Positions 1 to 10,179 of a stretch of DNA of 42,144 bases are shown here, in pieces (position 1 is the stretch's first letter; the number at the start of each line of letters is the position of its first letter). The position numbers and the translations under genes are program-made. The stretch spans positions 1-42,144 of the forward strand of contig KV424126.1 of assembly GCA_001632435.1 (NCBI GenBank), in the 5' to 3' direction. Below the pieces are notes generated by a model. That model had not been told where the DNA came from, did no database searches, and was given only the letters and a program-made list of their open reading frames with translations. This DNA is from Calocera cornea HHB12733 (Eukaryota > Basidiomycota > Dacrymycetes > Dacrymycetales > Dacrymycetaceae).

Positions 1-15
1 CCGTCGCGGTAGGTA

Positions 16-168
16 GGATGAAGATTGACGAGGTCCCCCTGGGAGGGAGTAGGATGAAGATTGACGAGGTCCCCCTTGGCGGTCGCTCCTCCGTCGTCGC
101 GGAAGGTAGGATGAAGATTGACGAGGTCCCCCTGGGCGGGAGTAGGATGAAGATTGACGAGGTCCCCC
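16..168 (+). repeat. Minisatellite array A, forward orientation
   Basis: Four copies of the core GATGAAGATTGACGAGGTCC begin near 17, 52, 110 and 145. The copies form two pairs with 35-nt spacing inside each pair and 93 nt between pairs, so there is a higher-order unit. The array is open in one frame (a KIDEVPLGG peptide repeat), but there is no gene context and the same unit occurs inverted at 765-1212 and forward at 2862-2978, so I read it as non-coding satellite DNA. Confidence 0.9.
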
Positions 169-180
169 TGGGCGGTCGCT

Positions 181-760
181 CCTTCAGTCTTAGCGATCGA
201 GTCGTACCCGGGAGGGGAATGGATGGTCTTCAAAGCGTTATACTTCCTATCGAATGTCATGATGAAGTCGATAGATGACTACTGGCCTAGTTCAGCGCCT
301 GTGTCACCCTCGTAGAACGAGAGAAAGCTCACCAGATTAGTGTCGATCTATTGAAGAAAAGGTCAGTGAGCATATAGCTGAGCTTAGTGCTCTGATTAAC
401 TTACCAATGACAAAGTAGTTGGGGTTGTTGGAGGATAAGGTCAAGTCGTGATGACGGTTTGTGGTGAGAGAGGGGGGAATGACACGGCCTGTGCAGAGAG
501 GCATTATGCTTCCGCAATGCAGTGGTGCCAACAGATCCCGCTATGCCTCCGTACACGTGGTGCAGACATGCCATTGTTGATGACAATGACGAGTCCATAT
601 TGGGAACGAAGTCAGGGTTTAGTTGCGCGAGTGCTAAACGTTGAGATTGAAGTAGATCTGCTGTTACAACGGCTCCTCCCCTCTATCAACAAGTCTAGCT
701 GATGGACCATGCTCTCATACCTCAGTACTATCAGCCTGGAAAGGCAGAATATCTGCCGCT
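181..760. other. Intergenic stretch without recognised gene
   Basis: Moderate-GC DNA between repeat arrays A and B. Short overlapping open frames occur on both strands but none has a convincing start, splice pattern or known motif. No RNA gene was recognised. Confidence 0.5.
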
Positions 761-764
761 CGAG

Positions 765-1212
765 GGAGGACCTCGTCAATCTTCATCCTACGGGTGGTTG
801 CTCCTCGACGACGGACCTCGTCGATCTTCATCCACCCTGGACGCTCCCGCTCTCCAGGGAGGACCTCGTCAATCTTCATCCTCCTGGAGAGCCCTCTCGG
901 TCCGCCAGGAGGACCTCGCCAATCTTCATCCTACCTGAGAGAGCTTTTGCTCTCCCAGGAGGACCTCGTCAATCTTCATCCTACCTGAGAGAGCTTTTGC
1001 TCTCCCAGGAGGACCTCGTCAATCTTCATCCTACCTGAGAGAGCTTTTGCTCTCCCAGGAGGACCTCGTCAATCTTCATCCTACCTGAGAGAGCTTTTGA
1101 TCTCCCAGGAGGACCTCGTCAATCTTCATCCTCCCTGGGCACTCTCGCTCTCCAGGGAGGACCTCGTCAATCTTCACCCTCCCTGAGAGCGCTCTGGCTG
1201 TCCAGGGAGGAC
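765..1212 (-). repeat. Minisatellite array B, inverted orientation, 50-bp period
   Basis: About eight copies of the reverse complement of the array A core (GGACCTCGTCAATCTTCATC). From about 911 to 1160 the copies are almost identical and exactly 50 bp apart. Each unit also carries a small palindrome (GAGAGC-TTTT-GCTCTC) between cores, so each repeat can form a hairpin. Outer copies are more diverged, the usual pattern for a tandem array homogenised at its centre. Confidence 0.93.
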
Positions 1213-1251
1213 TCGCCTGCGTACGGCGAGCGTGACTCACGAGGTCTCCCT

Positions 1252-1320
1252 TTAAATATATTATTACTAGTAGTACTGGTATAGAAAGTAACTAATTAAA
1301 TAAAGTAGCAGTACTAATAC
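1252..1320. promoter_or_regulatory. AT-rich putative promoter segment
   Basis: A 70-bp A/T-rich island (TTTAAATATATTATTAC and AATTAAATAAAG) in otherwise GC-rich DNA, about 200-270 bp upstream of the chosen start of the next gene. It may hold the TATA element. No specific factor site is recognised. Confidence 0.35.
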
Positions 1321-1522
1321 GAGTGATAAGTATGCGACAGGTCGCAAATGGTCGCTGCGTGCGGAATTGCACGATGAAGAATGGTCAAAGGTATATGCAC
1401 CCGTGCAACGAGGCAGCACAGCTTCCGCCTTGTCCACCACCACCGACGACTTCGACCCTGCTCTCCTGCAGCCATCCTCCTTTCGAACAACCATCACGTA
1501 CTCTACTCTGCTCACACCTCCA

Positions 1523-2747
1523 ATGCCTGCCATTGTCGCTGCCGGCGCTGCTGCCGACGCTGCCGGCACTGCCTCTGTCCCCGTCGCTGTCCCTGGCACT
1601 GCCGCTGATCCTGCCGCTGTCGTCAACACCGTCCCCGTTGGCGTTGCAGCCGATGCGACTGTCGACCCGAACGCCAACGCCGCTACGACCAGCGTGCCCA
1701 AGGCTGTCGCCGCCCGCAAGATCAAGAACAAAGGAAAGACCGTCAAGAGCGTCAAGGCGGTGAAGGTATCGAAGCGCAAGAAAGCTGAGAAGAAGCGTAG
1801 CTGGATCGGGCGCTGGTGGGCTGGCAGTAGCAACAAGAAGACGACGAAGGCGTCCAAGAAGCGCAAGACGGCCAAACGCGCGAAGAAGAGTAGCGACGAC
1901 GACGAGGATGACGATGACTCGGCATGGGATGCGTCCTCCGATTCGACCACGAGTGACGCGTCCGATGAGGACGACACCCACCGCAAGGCGCACAAGATCA
2001 CTGACGAGGAGAGCGACGAAGAGCTCGACGAGGACGACGAGGAGAGCGAGGGCGAGGACGAGGACGACGATGAGCTCGACGCTTTGGAGCTGGATGAGGA
2101 AGAAGCCGTGGGAGGAGTGGGCCCCACTCTGGTACGCCCACTTTGCTCATCAAATGAAGTGACTCACTGACCTTCGTTGCAGATTGCCTTGCAGCCCCAC
2201 GCTTCGGCGCGCGACCTCGAGGAGGGTAACCTCTCGCTTACGGCGAAGGCTGGGCGTGCTCACCGCCGCGCCTTGCGCCGTGCGGCGGAGAAGGCTTACC
2301 TGCGCCGTCATCGCAAGCACCTCGAAAGGCGCGGCAAAACCATCGCCAAGGCCGTCGTCTCCTGCTGCTCTGCGTGCGCGGAGGTCTGCTTGAACGTCGG
2401 CATTGTCTGTGGTCAGGACAGTCGCGGTGCGGGGTGGTTCCTGGGCGGTGTCTTCGATCGCATCGTGAAGATGACGAAGAGACGCCGCTTCGTGCGCTTC
2501 CTCAAGGGGATGTCTCTCTGTTTCCTCTTTGCGGTGATCGCGCTGCTCCTCCTTCTGTGTAAGTGCTCCTCTATGTGTGGAAACTGCTGCTTACCGTCTC
2601 TCTTAAGATGGGAAATGGTTCTTCACGGGCGCGAACTGGTCCTTCGGGAACGGTTCGTGGAACATCGGCTGGAATAGCAACGCCGCCAGCACCAGCAGCG
2701 CTGCCACGAGTACCGCCCCCGCCGCGACGACGTCCAAGACTACCTGA
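1523..2747 (+). CDS. Unknown Lys-rich/acidic single-pass membrane protein
   Basis: Three exons: 1523-2131, 2183-2558 and 2608-2747 (374 aa). Introns are GTACGC..GCAG (51 nt) and GTAAGT..TAAG (49 nt). Not recognised as a known family. In order: an Ala/Val/Thr-rich start, a strongly basic Lys/Arg block (residues about 60-120), a long Asp/Glu/Ser acidic block (about 120-200), a second basic block, then one hydrophobic helix (LCFLFAVIALLLLL) about 50 residues before the end, followed by a Trp/Asn-rich and Ser/Thr-rich tail with NWS and NGS sequons. This suggests a type II membrane protein with a highly charged cytosolic or nuclear part; that is inference. The start at 1523 is the first in-frame ATG, but the frame is open upstream to about 1367, so a missed 5' exon is possible. 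Inverted minisatellite arrays lie on either side. Confidence 0.7.
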
Positions 2748-2861
2748 GATCGAGCAGGCAGCAATCCTATCCCGTTCTGCGTGTAGCTTACCGCAGTAGA
2801 GTCATTCCCTTCCTGTACCGCTGAGCCTTACGAGCATTGAATTGCATTGATTGTCTTGTTG

Positions 2862-2978
2862 AAGATTGACGAGGTCCTCCCTGGAGAGCGAAAGCGCCCA
2901 GGGAGGATGAAGATTGACGAGGTCCTCCTGGGAGAGCAAAAGCTCTCTCAGGTAGGATGAAGATTGACGAGGTCCTCC
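2862..2978 (+). repeat. Minisatellite array C, forward orientation
   Basis: Three copies of the GAAGATTGACGAGGTCCTCC core, with the same hairpin-forming spacer (GAGAGC-AAAA-GCTCTC) seen in array B, now in the opposite orientation. With array B it brackets the membrane-protein gene at 1523-2747 as an inverted pair. Confidence 0.9.
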
Positions 2979-3023
2979 CTCGGGCGTTGACGAATCCAAC
3001 CTTGAATGAATGCTGATATTGTT

Positions 3024-3056
3024 AACTAGATACACTACCTTGCGTACTATCTAGTT
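3024..3056. repeat. Short inverted repeat (9-bp arms)
   Basis: AACTAGATA (3024-3032) and TATCTAGTT (3048-3056) are perfect reverse complements with a 15-nt loop. They lie just after array C. Function unknown; a stem-loop or a small element end are both possible. Confidence 0.4.
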
Positions 3057-3059
3057 CCC

Positions 3060-4500
3060 CTTAATACCCTACTAGCTCCAGCAGAGGCCCAGCATACGAC
3101 GAGACCCGGGGGATTTATTCAGGGTGCAACCCGGGTAATTTGCCGCTATCGTCTGGTCCCGGTAATCTCAGCTGAGGATTCAGGGGGCGTGTACAGAGTA
3201 CACCCCGGGAAGCCCACGCCAGGGTCTGATCGCCGCGTCAGGCCACCCGCCCATTCCGCACCGCGTGTCGCCTCGTCCGATGCCCCGCCCACGCGAGTCG
3301 TCATCCTGCCCAACGGCTTGGCTGCGAGCCTCCGAGATACGCTCCGGCACCGCCTCCCGCCGGCCGCACCTCCGTGGGGATGGCTGCGGCGAGCGGTGCG
3401 GGTGGGCTGTTTGGCGGCAAGGATGCTCGAGCAATCATCCATCGCCAAGGTGGGCACACAACCGGAAGATCGTCGCGCGCCCCACCGTCGTCCTCGCATC
3501 ATAACGTCCCCCAACAGAGCCGCCCGGCTGTCGTCCGAGGAGAGTCTGAGCCCGCCTCGGCCCGCGCACGTGCATCTCCCATCCCATCCCGTCTTCCATC
3601 TCGCCTCTCGCCTCTCGCCTCTCCCATCGCAAGACTGCAGACGGTGCAAGCGCGGCGATTGCGACACACAACGAACAGTGATGGCCAGCCAGCCTGGCGT
3701 CTGCCCGCTTGTTGCCCGCCCTCCGCTGGCAGACTATAGGCAGAGGGCGCTGCCCGGCTCGGCGAGGCGGGCAGCCGCCCGAGCCCGGCCTCCCCCTTTC
3801 GCTCGTGTGCAATCAAGAGCCGGGCCCGCCAGAGCTCATCAGAGCCCGAGTCCGCGTCCTCGGTAGTAGCCGAGCGAGCACGGGCTTGATCCTTCGTGTC
3901 CGCGCCGGAATGCGCGGGGGTGTTCGGTCCAGGTGTGTGCAGGAAGGGCGCCCTTGGCCTGGTGCGCGTGCCGCCGGTTTCGAGCTGGCCTGCCAGCAGG
4001 CAAGGTGCCCTGATACTGATGAGTCGGAGGGTGGGAGAGGTGGATACGGGCCAGCGGGCGTCGTTGCCCCATCGCCCGATTTCGGTGGGCGAGCCTCGAC
4101 AGGCTCACAGCACAAGCACAGGCCCGTCGCCAGCAGCCAGCGATCAGAGCGAGTGCAACCCGTCTCGCGCCACAGGCCGACTCGGAGCGACCCGCACGCC
4201 AAGTGAGCAAGGTCGGGAAAAGGAGGAGGATGGCGGCGGTCGCCTGTCGTTCTCAGGCTAGTCATGTCCCCCGTTCCGTTTAGTACATACATATAACCGC
4301 CTCCTCCTGTCCCCCCCCCTTGCCAGCTATGTACAGGGCGAAACGCGTCTAAGAAGTAGTCCCGCATCAACCGCACAAGGACAGTAATCCACTGCACTGT
4401 ATTGCAGCCAGCGCCTGGGTCCGTCAGCAAGGCGTGACTCCGGCCGGTGACTTGGTTACGTAAGCGGTTGAGACAGACACGTTCAGGGCTCGACGAGGCT
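3060..4500. other. GC-rich intergenic region, no gene supported
   Basis: Open frames of 80-225 codons occur on both strands in several overlapping frames at once. That is expected from high GC content. None shows a known motif, a consistent splice pattern or a plausible start. I see no repeat or RNA gene here. Confidence 0.5.
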
Positions 4501-4529
4501 CAGTGCCTGGACAGCAACAACTCCGCCCG

Positions 4530-4553
4530 CTGCTGCTGCTGCTGCTGCTGCTG
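4530..4553 (+). repeat. (CTG)8 microsatellite
   Basis: Eight perfect CTG triplets about 200 bp upstream of the next start codon, in the probable 5' leader or promoter of the 4752-7272 gene. Read on the minus strand it gives poly-Gln/poly-Ser shadow frames that are not genes. Confidence 0.9.
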
Positions 4554-4751
4554 CCTTTGTCCCAACCGTCGTGCAGGAGGCTCGTTAGACTCCCACGCCG
4601 GCGCACGTGCGGATCGGCGTGAGTTGTCTCCGCTTCTTGCCGCTGCCGGACGGCCCCGTTGGCCAGCGTTCAATTGCTCAACAAACCACCCGCGCCGCAC
4701 CAACCCAACCACCGCCACCGCAGTCCCGCCCTCCTCCCCGAACCCGCAGCC

Positions 4752-7272
4752 ATGTCCGCCACCCCCGCGCCCGCGCCCGCGCCCGCGGGCCCCATCCCCT
4801 CCCAGCCAAAACCGCGCCGCCTGCCCGCGCAGCCGCCGTCCAACCCGGTGCTCGCGGCCGCCCTCGCCGCAAAGTCCAGCTCTACCCCGACGGCAGCAGC
4901 GGCCGTCTCGGGCTCCCCCGCAGCGCCAAGCACCGGCACCCCCACCGCTGTCGGGTCGGTGCCTGCTGTGCCGGCGAGCTCCACTCCTGCGGCAGGGCAG
5001 GGCGGGCCGATGTCCGTGCATGCGCAGGCGACGCCTGCAGACCCCAACAGCACCCCCGCCGCCCCGGCCGACACGGCCATCTCCCTGCCCGAATCTGCAC
5101 CGACGGTGCAGACGGTGACGGACCACCCGACGGCCGAGAGCGGGCTCGCGCTCGCGCTTTCCGGGCCTGGAGCAGGGCACGGGGAAGGGGAGCGGGGTCG
5201 GAAGGTGTACCTCGAGGAGGAGGTCGAGCGCCTCGGACTGGCGTTCAAGACGACCGTGATCCGTGCGGGGGACATAATGCGCTTCCAGAATCATGTTCGG
5301 CGGCTGTACGTCCCTTCCTCCTTTCCCCCCGGATGGTGCTGGGCGAAGGCTTATCAGCAACGTGCGGCAGGAACGTGACGCAGTACGTGCCTCGTGTGCC
5401 GTACGCGCTCAGCAGCAGCCTGGCGAGGGAGGTGGAGCGGTTCGACGAGGCGTGTGATCAGATCGAGGCTGCGCTGGTGCGTCCTCCCCCGAGCGCATAC
5501 ACGCGTATGCTGATGCACAGTCGTAGTTGACAGCCTACGGGGCGATATATGCGGAGCTCGAGCGGAGGAAGGAGGCGGAGCGTGCTGCCCTCTCGCCCCC
5601 GCCCCCGCATGTTCCGTCACGAGCGGCCACCACCCCTCCCTCGGCACTGGCAGGCCCGTCCAGCTTACTCCCGTCACAGCCGGCCTCACCCCGCCCGACA
5701 ACAGCGCACGAGCGCCCGCACCCCCCGCCGCTCAACACGCGCCTGACCGAGCTCTACCCGCAACGCCCGTCTGCCTTCCCGCGCCCCTCAGCCGTGCACC
5801 TCTCCGACCTCCCGAACGCCACTCTCTCCCTCACGAGCCTCCCGAGCAGCTCGACGGCGAGCGAGGCGTACCCCGCGCCCCCGCCAAGCAGGCACCTGAA
5901 CCACCCGGGCCTGTCGCTCGACCTCAGCGCGACAAAGCTCTTCGGCGTCCGGCCCGACTCGCTCGCTTCACCCGTCACGCTCGCACCGAAGCGCGGCGGC
6001 CAGCAGAGCCCCACGTCCGAAGCGGCCGGACTCCTCCCGCCCGAGCTGCTCAGTGCGCTGCAGGGGGATCTCTCGGCCCTGCAGAACCTGCAGAATCTGC
6101 CGGGGATGCAAGGGCTGCAGAACCTCCAGGCCCTGCAGGGGCTGCAAATGTCCCCGTCCAGCATACCCATGCAGCTGCAGATGAGCCCGCATCAGCAGCA
6201 GAACATGCAGCTCCTACCCGAGGGACTGGGGCTCATGTCCCCCGCGCACATAGACCAGCAGGGGGATATGGATATGGACTACTTGAATGCGCCCTCTGGG
6301 GGAGGCACTCGTCCAGGGACGAGCGCGGGCGCTTCCCAGCCTGGAGCAGAAGGTGGCGTGCAGGGAGGGGCACCGGGCGGGATGGATGGGATGGATATTG
6401 ACTTTCTCGACATTCCGGGGCAGGGGCAGGGGCCTGCTGCAGGCGGGGACGGCACGCAAGCGGCTGGGGTTGGGTCGCGGCCCGCTACTGCGGGTGCTCA
6501 GCCGGAAGGGGAGAAGAAGCAGGGAGCGAACGGCGATGGAGATCAGGCGATGGGCGATATGCTGGTTTCGTTGGGTAGCGCAGGGCAGGGTGATGGCTCT
6601 CAGCAGGCTGCTCCAGGCGGAGCGTCGGACAGCGTGAATGCTGCTCATCCTGCTAGCGAGCAAGGAACGGCACCCGCCTCTGGCGCACAGGGCGAGACGA
6701 ACTTGGGGGATATGTCTGGCCTCGGCGGGATGGACTTCAACATCCCCGGGCTGGACGATCCGGACTTCCTGAACACGTTCACCAAGCCCTCCTCGCCTTC
6801 CGCTCTCTCAGGACTCGACAACCTCGGCACCGGCGAGGACATGGACTTTGGCCCGTTCGACCTTGGCGAGCTGCCCGAGCTCGGTTTTGGCGGTGGCGGG
6901 GAGACGGGCGACGGGGGGCTGGATTTCTCCAGCATGGGGCATATGGACGACCTAGGTGGTCTTGGCGGGATGGGCGACATGGGCGGGATGAGCGCGGACG
7001 GGAGCGGGATGGGGGACCTCGACTTTGGCTCGATGGGCGACATGGGCATGGACATGGACTTTGGCTCATTGGGGGATATGCTGGGCAGCGCTGGCGAGCA
7101 GGCCGGTGCGGGCCAGGCGGAGGGCGCGGCCAAGCCGGTCCCAGCCGCGCGCACTGGGAAGGGTGGGGACAGCAGTGCCATGGACGACGATGGGATGATC
7201 GACCTCGACGGGGGGCTGGACCTGGACGAGCTGTTCAAGAACTTTGGCGGGGAGGAGGGCGAGGAGCCGTGA
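4752..7272 (+). CDS. Large low-complexity protein, putative transcription regulator
   Basis: Exons 4752-5305, 5371-5476 and 5527-7272 (801 aa). An alternative acceptor at 5418 keeps the frame and gives 785 aa with an unbroken helix. N-terminal 150 residues are Ala/Pro/Thr-rich. Residues about 155-235 form the only ordered-looking part: amphipathic helices with VERLGLAFKTT, IMRFQNHVRRL and EVERFDEACDQIE. Then follow a Pro/Ser-rich stretch, a Leu/Gln/Met-rich stretch (LQNLQALQGLQ) and a long Gly/Asp/Met-rich tail. The tail repeats short acidic-aromatic motifs (MDIDFLDIP, MDFNIPGLDDPDF, MDFGPFDLGELPEL, IDLDGGLDLDELF). Such clusters are typical of activation domains, so a nuclear co-activator role is inferred. 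A tail-module Mediator subunit of the Med2/Med29 kind would fit the layout, but I could not confirm this. Confidence 0.75.
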
Positions 7273-7680
7273 GCATTCCGCCCCCCCACCCTGGTGGGTG
7301 CAGTCTCTCTCTGGTCCTCATTCCAGCTTTTGGTTTCCTCTGTTGTTGCAGGCTGAGGCAGGAGCCGGCGGCGGCGGCGACGCATACGTCGCTGAGCGGG
7401 CTGCGATCTTGGTTCTCGAATCTCTTGGGCTCTTAGGGTACTGTGTGTACTTGATGCGCTTCGGGTGTGCGTCTCTTATGATAACACTAGCATTGTGCAC
7501 GCGCGAAAAGGGGATGCTATTATACGAATATGGAGTGATTAATCTCGAGGCGGGAGGTGCTATGGGCTGAAGCGGAAAGTGGTATGATGGCGCGCGTCGC
7601 AGCACGCGGCGGACGTCGTGAGGTCGTAAGGGCTAGCGATACAGCGTCTCCATCATGGAGTAACACAGCGACTGAGCAGC
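7273..7680. other. Convergent intergenic spacer
   Basis: Spacer between the 3' ends of the plus-strand regulator and the minus-strand coiled-coil gene. It should contain both 3' UTRs and polyadenylation regions. No further gene or repeat is seen. Confidence 0.5.
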
Positions 7681-8240
7681 TTAGGCATGTGTGGGCGCAG
7701 CGGTGGGCGCCTCGCTGAGGGAGCGCCTCTTCTCCGTGCGGATATGCTATACACGGGTCAACAACGATTCTACGCGCACGAGCAAGGCAAATGCTCACAT
7801 CATTATTCGCCTTCTGCTGCTCAAGCTGCTGCAGGTGGCTCTTCTTCTGCCCGACCTCCTGCTCGATCTGCTCGTGCTGCTGCGTCTTCAGGTTCACCTC
7901 TTTGGAGACGCTCTGCAGCTGGCTCGCGGCCTGGTCGTGCTTGTGCTCGGCCTTGTTCAGCGCGCCCGCGGTCTTGTGCTCGGCCTTGACAGCCTTGTCG
8001 TGCGAGTGGTGCGCCTTGTCGACGGCCTGCATGCCGCCAGAAAATCCGATCAGCATGTCTATCGCGCGGTGGGAGGGATCAGACGCGCACCTTGGCAGCA
8101 CGCCCCTCGCTCTTCTCGGCATGCTTGATGTCCTTGAGCGCATGGTCGATGGCCTTGGCCTCGGCGGCCTCCTCGTGCACCATGATCTTTTCCAGCTTCT
8201 TCGCCTCGGCAGACATGGGGGCGGGGGCGGTGGTGGCCAT
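7681..8240 (-). CDS. Small coiled-coil protein, Lys/His/Gln-rich, unknown function
   Basis: Three exons on the minus strand: 8240-8091, 8026-7799 and 7746-7681 (147 aa). Introns are 64 and 52 nt; the second has a GTTGAC branch sequence about 15 nt before its TATAG acceptor and joins phase 0. The protein starts MATTAPAPMSAEAKKLEK and is almost entirely helical: no Cys or Trp, rich in Lys, His, Glu, Gln and Ala, with heptad-like spacing in VDKAHHSHDKAVKAEHKT and EQIEQEVGQKKSHLQQLE. It ends in a short Pro/Thr tail (APTAAPTHA). There is no signal peptide or membrane segment, so it should be cytosolic and elongated. Function unknown; a structural or stress-protective role would be speculation. A TATA-like element lies 120 nt upstream. 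Confidence 0.82.
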
Positions 8241-8360
8241 TTCGGTAGACTGGTAGTTTGGGTTGGTTTGGTTGGTTTGGGGTGGTGTTTGTAGCGGTGG
8301 GAGGGAGAGGTGGGTGTATGCGTGGGAGTTGCGGGGGGAGGGGAACGCCCTCGCTCCGCC

Positions 8361-8368
8361 CTTATATA
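8361..8368 (-). promoter_or_regulatory. TATA box of the coiled-coil gene
   Basis: Reads TATATAAG on the minus strand, 120 nt upstream of the ATG at 8240, in an otherwise GC-rich region. The position fits a fungal core promoter with a leader of roughly 80-90 nt. Confidence 0.6.
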
Positions 8369-8711
8369 CGCCGGCACCCCCGACATTACCACCCCGCCGT
8401 GCACCACGCCGCCATTGCTCGCGTGGCGTCTCACGACCTCATCTGGCTCGCTCGCTTCACGCGCCGTGAAGGGGCGGAGGTGCGGAGTGAGCCAACAGTC
8501 AGGGGTTCGGATCGGCGGGAGCGCCCGTCCATGACGCGCATTACGTATGTGGCTGGCGAGCAGCGGGAGCTTTTCCTTAGGGGCCGCATCCCCTCTGGGC
8601 GGACGAGCGCCTATCACGCGTTGTGGCTGCGAGCACCAAGGAGATACGTCTGCTTATTCGCAGAGGTATGTACGTTAGGGGTGACTACGCGCGACAGGAT
8701 GCCCCACGGCG
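8369..8711. other. Intergenic spacer
   Basis: Region between the upstream side of the coiled-coil gene and the 3' end of the peroxygenase-like gene, both on the minus strand. Contains only overlapping GC-driven open frames. Nothing recognised. Confidence 0.45.
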
Positions 8712-10108
8712 CTACTTGGTGTCCGTGATCGTCAGCAAGGGACAGCCAAAGTCGCTGAAGATTGGGTTCAGCTGCGTCAGGATCCAGTTGACCATCGTGA
8801 CCGGGAGGGAGAGCTGGTCTGCCGGGTACGGTCAGAACAACCAACGCGGAAAGTCATGCGGGCAGGGGCTCACCAGGAACGTTCTCCGTCGCCGCCTGGT
8901 ACAGCAGACACAGCACATCCTCGGCCGTGGATGGACTCCACTCCCCTCCGCTGATATGCGGGTCCAGGTCCAGGGGCACGAAGTTGCCCGCACCTACATT
9001 CCCACCAAACAGCTTCGGGTACGCAAGGTACATGGCCAATATCTGCTCCGCAATATCCAGGAGCGTGTACGCCGTCGCGCGGTTGTACCAGTCCTCCGGG
9101 AAGCGCTCGGGCACCCAGGCGTACGTGCCGTCGCCGTTGTCGACCGCGCCGAAGAAGCTCATGATCGTTGCCTTGTCCGGCACGCTGCCCGCAGCGGAGT
9201 TGGGGAAGATCTCATATAGGAAAGAGGCGGCGCCGTACAGGTGCAGCTCCTTGGGCGGGAAGTACAGGTTCGGGTTCTCTGCCACGGACTGGTCGTACCG
9301 CTGTGAACGATATAGGGAGAGACCGGCAAAGTCGTACAGTGGGGCGGAGGCGGAGGAGGTGCTGCTGACTGTGGCCGTCATCATTCCGAAGAGGGTGCCG
9401 TTGAACGTGTGGCTGTCGTAGTTTGCACCGGGCAGGTAATAGTCGCTCCGCGTCAAAGAGGTGTCGGACTCGAACCTGTAGATGGGTCAGCGGGTGCGCG
9501 TTGAGACATGGGAACACACCTACGTGCCGTGGGTGTTCAGCCCACCCTCAGCACCAAGCAGACCACCCGTGATAGAAGTCTCGTTCGTAGCATCCCCTCC
9601 AATGGACATCTTGGTAGTAACCAGGTCCCCATCGAGGGACACACCGACCGTGGCGAGAAAAACGGCGAGGTCCCAGCCCATCTACCCACATGTTAGCACA
9701 CATCGCTAGTCCGCAGTGAACACTTACGTTGTAAGCATTCTGGACTCCCGCGACAACCTCGTCGAACGTCGTGACCCCATCCCTTGACAGGAACCCATGG
9801 TTCGCAAGCGCATTGAGCCCCGGGCAAGGACCTCGGTATGCGCCCTCCGGCGGGTCCTGATACTCATGCGCCGTGTCTCCTGGTGCAGGCACCTGGATCC
9901 CGCCGACCGCCAGGCCGGACAGCCCGTCGATCTGCGCGCCCGTGTAGGGGTAGAGCGGGGAGTATGGCGCGGCTGCGCGGCGGGAGAGGCGGACGTCGGA
10001 GCGCGCTTGCTCGGAGGGGAGGATGCGTATGCCGGCGGAGCCTTTGTGTGCCAAGTGAGGGTAGGCGAACACCGGGAGGGCGAGGGAGAGGAGGGAGAGG
10101 GCGCGCAT
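8712..10108 (-). CDS. Secreted haem-thiolate peroxidase (chloroperoxidase/unspecific peroxygenase family)
   Basis: Four exons on the minus strand: 10108-9728, 9681-9524, 9475-8874 and 8818-8712 (415 aa); introns 46, 48 and 55 nt. Begins with a signal peptide (MRALSLLSLALPVFA). The proximal haem-ligand motif GPCPGLNALANHGFL (PCP) is at about residues 88-102, after a propeptide-like segment. MGWDLAVFLATVGVSLDG follows. The Mg/haem-propionate motif, EHD or EGD in described families, here reads FESDTSLTRSD. A distal-side Glu candidate is in ASFLYEIFP. The last exon is easily missed: stopping at the TGA after exon 3 would lose VTMVNWILTQLNP and a late Cys typical of the family's C-terminus. Role: H2O2-dependent oxidation or halogenation outside the cell, using a Cys-ligated haem. 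The family is secure; substrate is unknown. Confidence 0.92.
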
Positions 10109-10173
10109 GGTGACGTTGGTGAGAAGGCTGTTGTCTGGTCTACATCGACTTGCGTTGCTCGCATGTTGCACCC

Positions 10174-10179
10174 TTTATA
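10174..10179 (-). promoter_or_regulatory. TATA box of the peroxygenase-like gene
   Basis: TATAAA on the minus strand, within CTATAAAGGG, 65 nt upstream of the ATG at 10108. A short leader and a clear TATA box fit a regulated, highly expressed secreted enzyme; that last point is inference. Confidence 0.65.

Noticed and set aside
702..1038. Open frames through the minisatellite (QSSSYLRELLLSQEDLVNLHP repeats)
   Set aside because: Frames exist only because the 50-bp unit lacks stops in some frames; no start context, and the same unit is found inverted in non-coding DNA.
1267..2127. 286-codon minus-strand frame rich in Ser
   Set aside because: It is the antisense of the Asp/Glu block of the spliced plus-strand gene; low-complexity shadow with no splice support.
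3146..4430. Several 100-225-codon frames on both strands
   Set aside because: They overlap each other on opposite strands, have no motifs and fit GC-rich chance frames.
7520..8617. 365-codon minus-strand frame
   Set aside because: Read-through of introns of the three-exon coiled-coil gene plus promoter and 3' flank; the spliced model explains the conserved-looking part.
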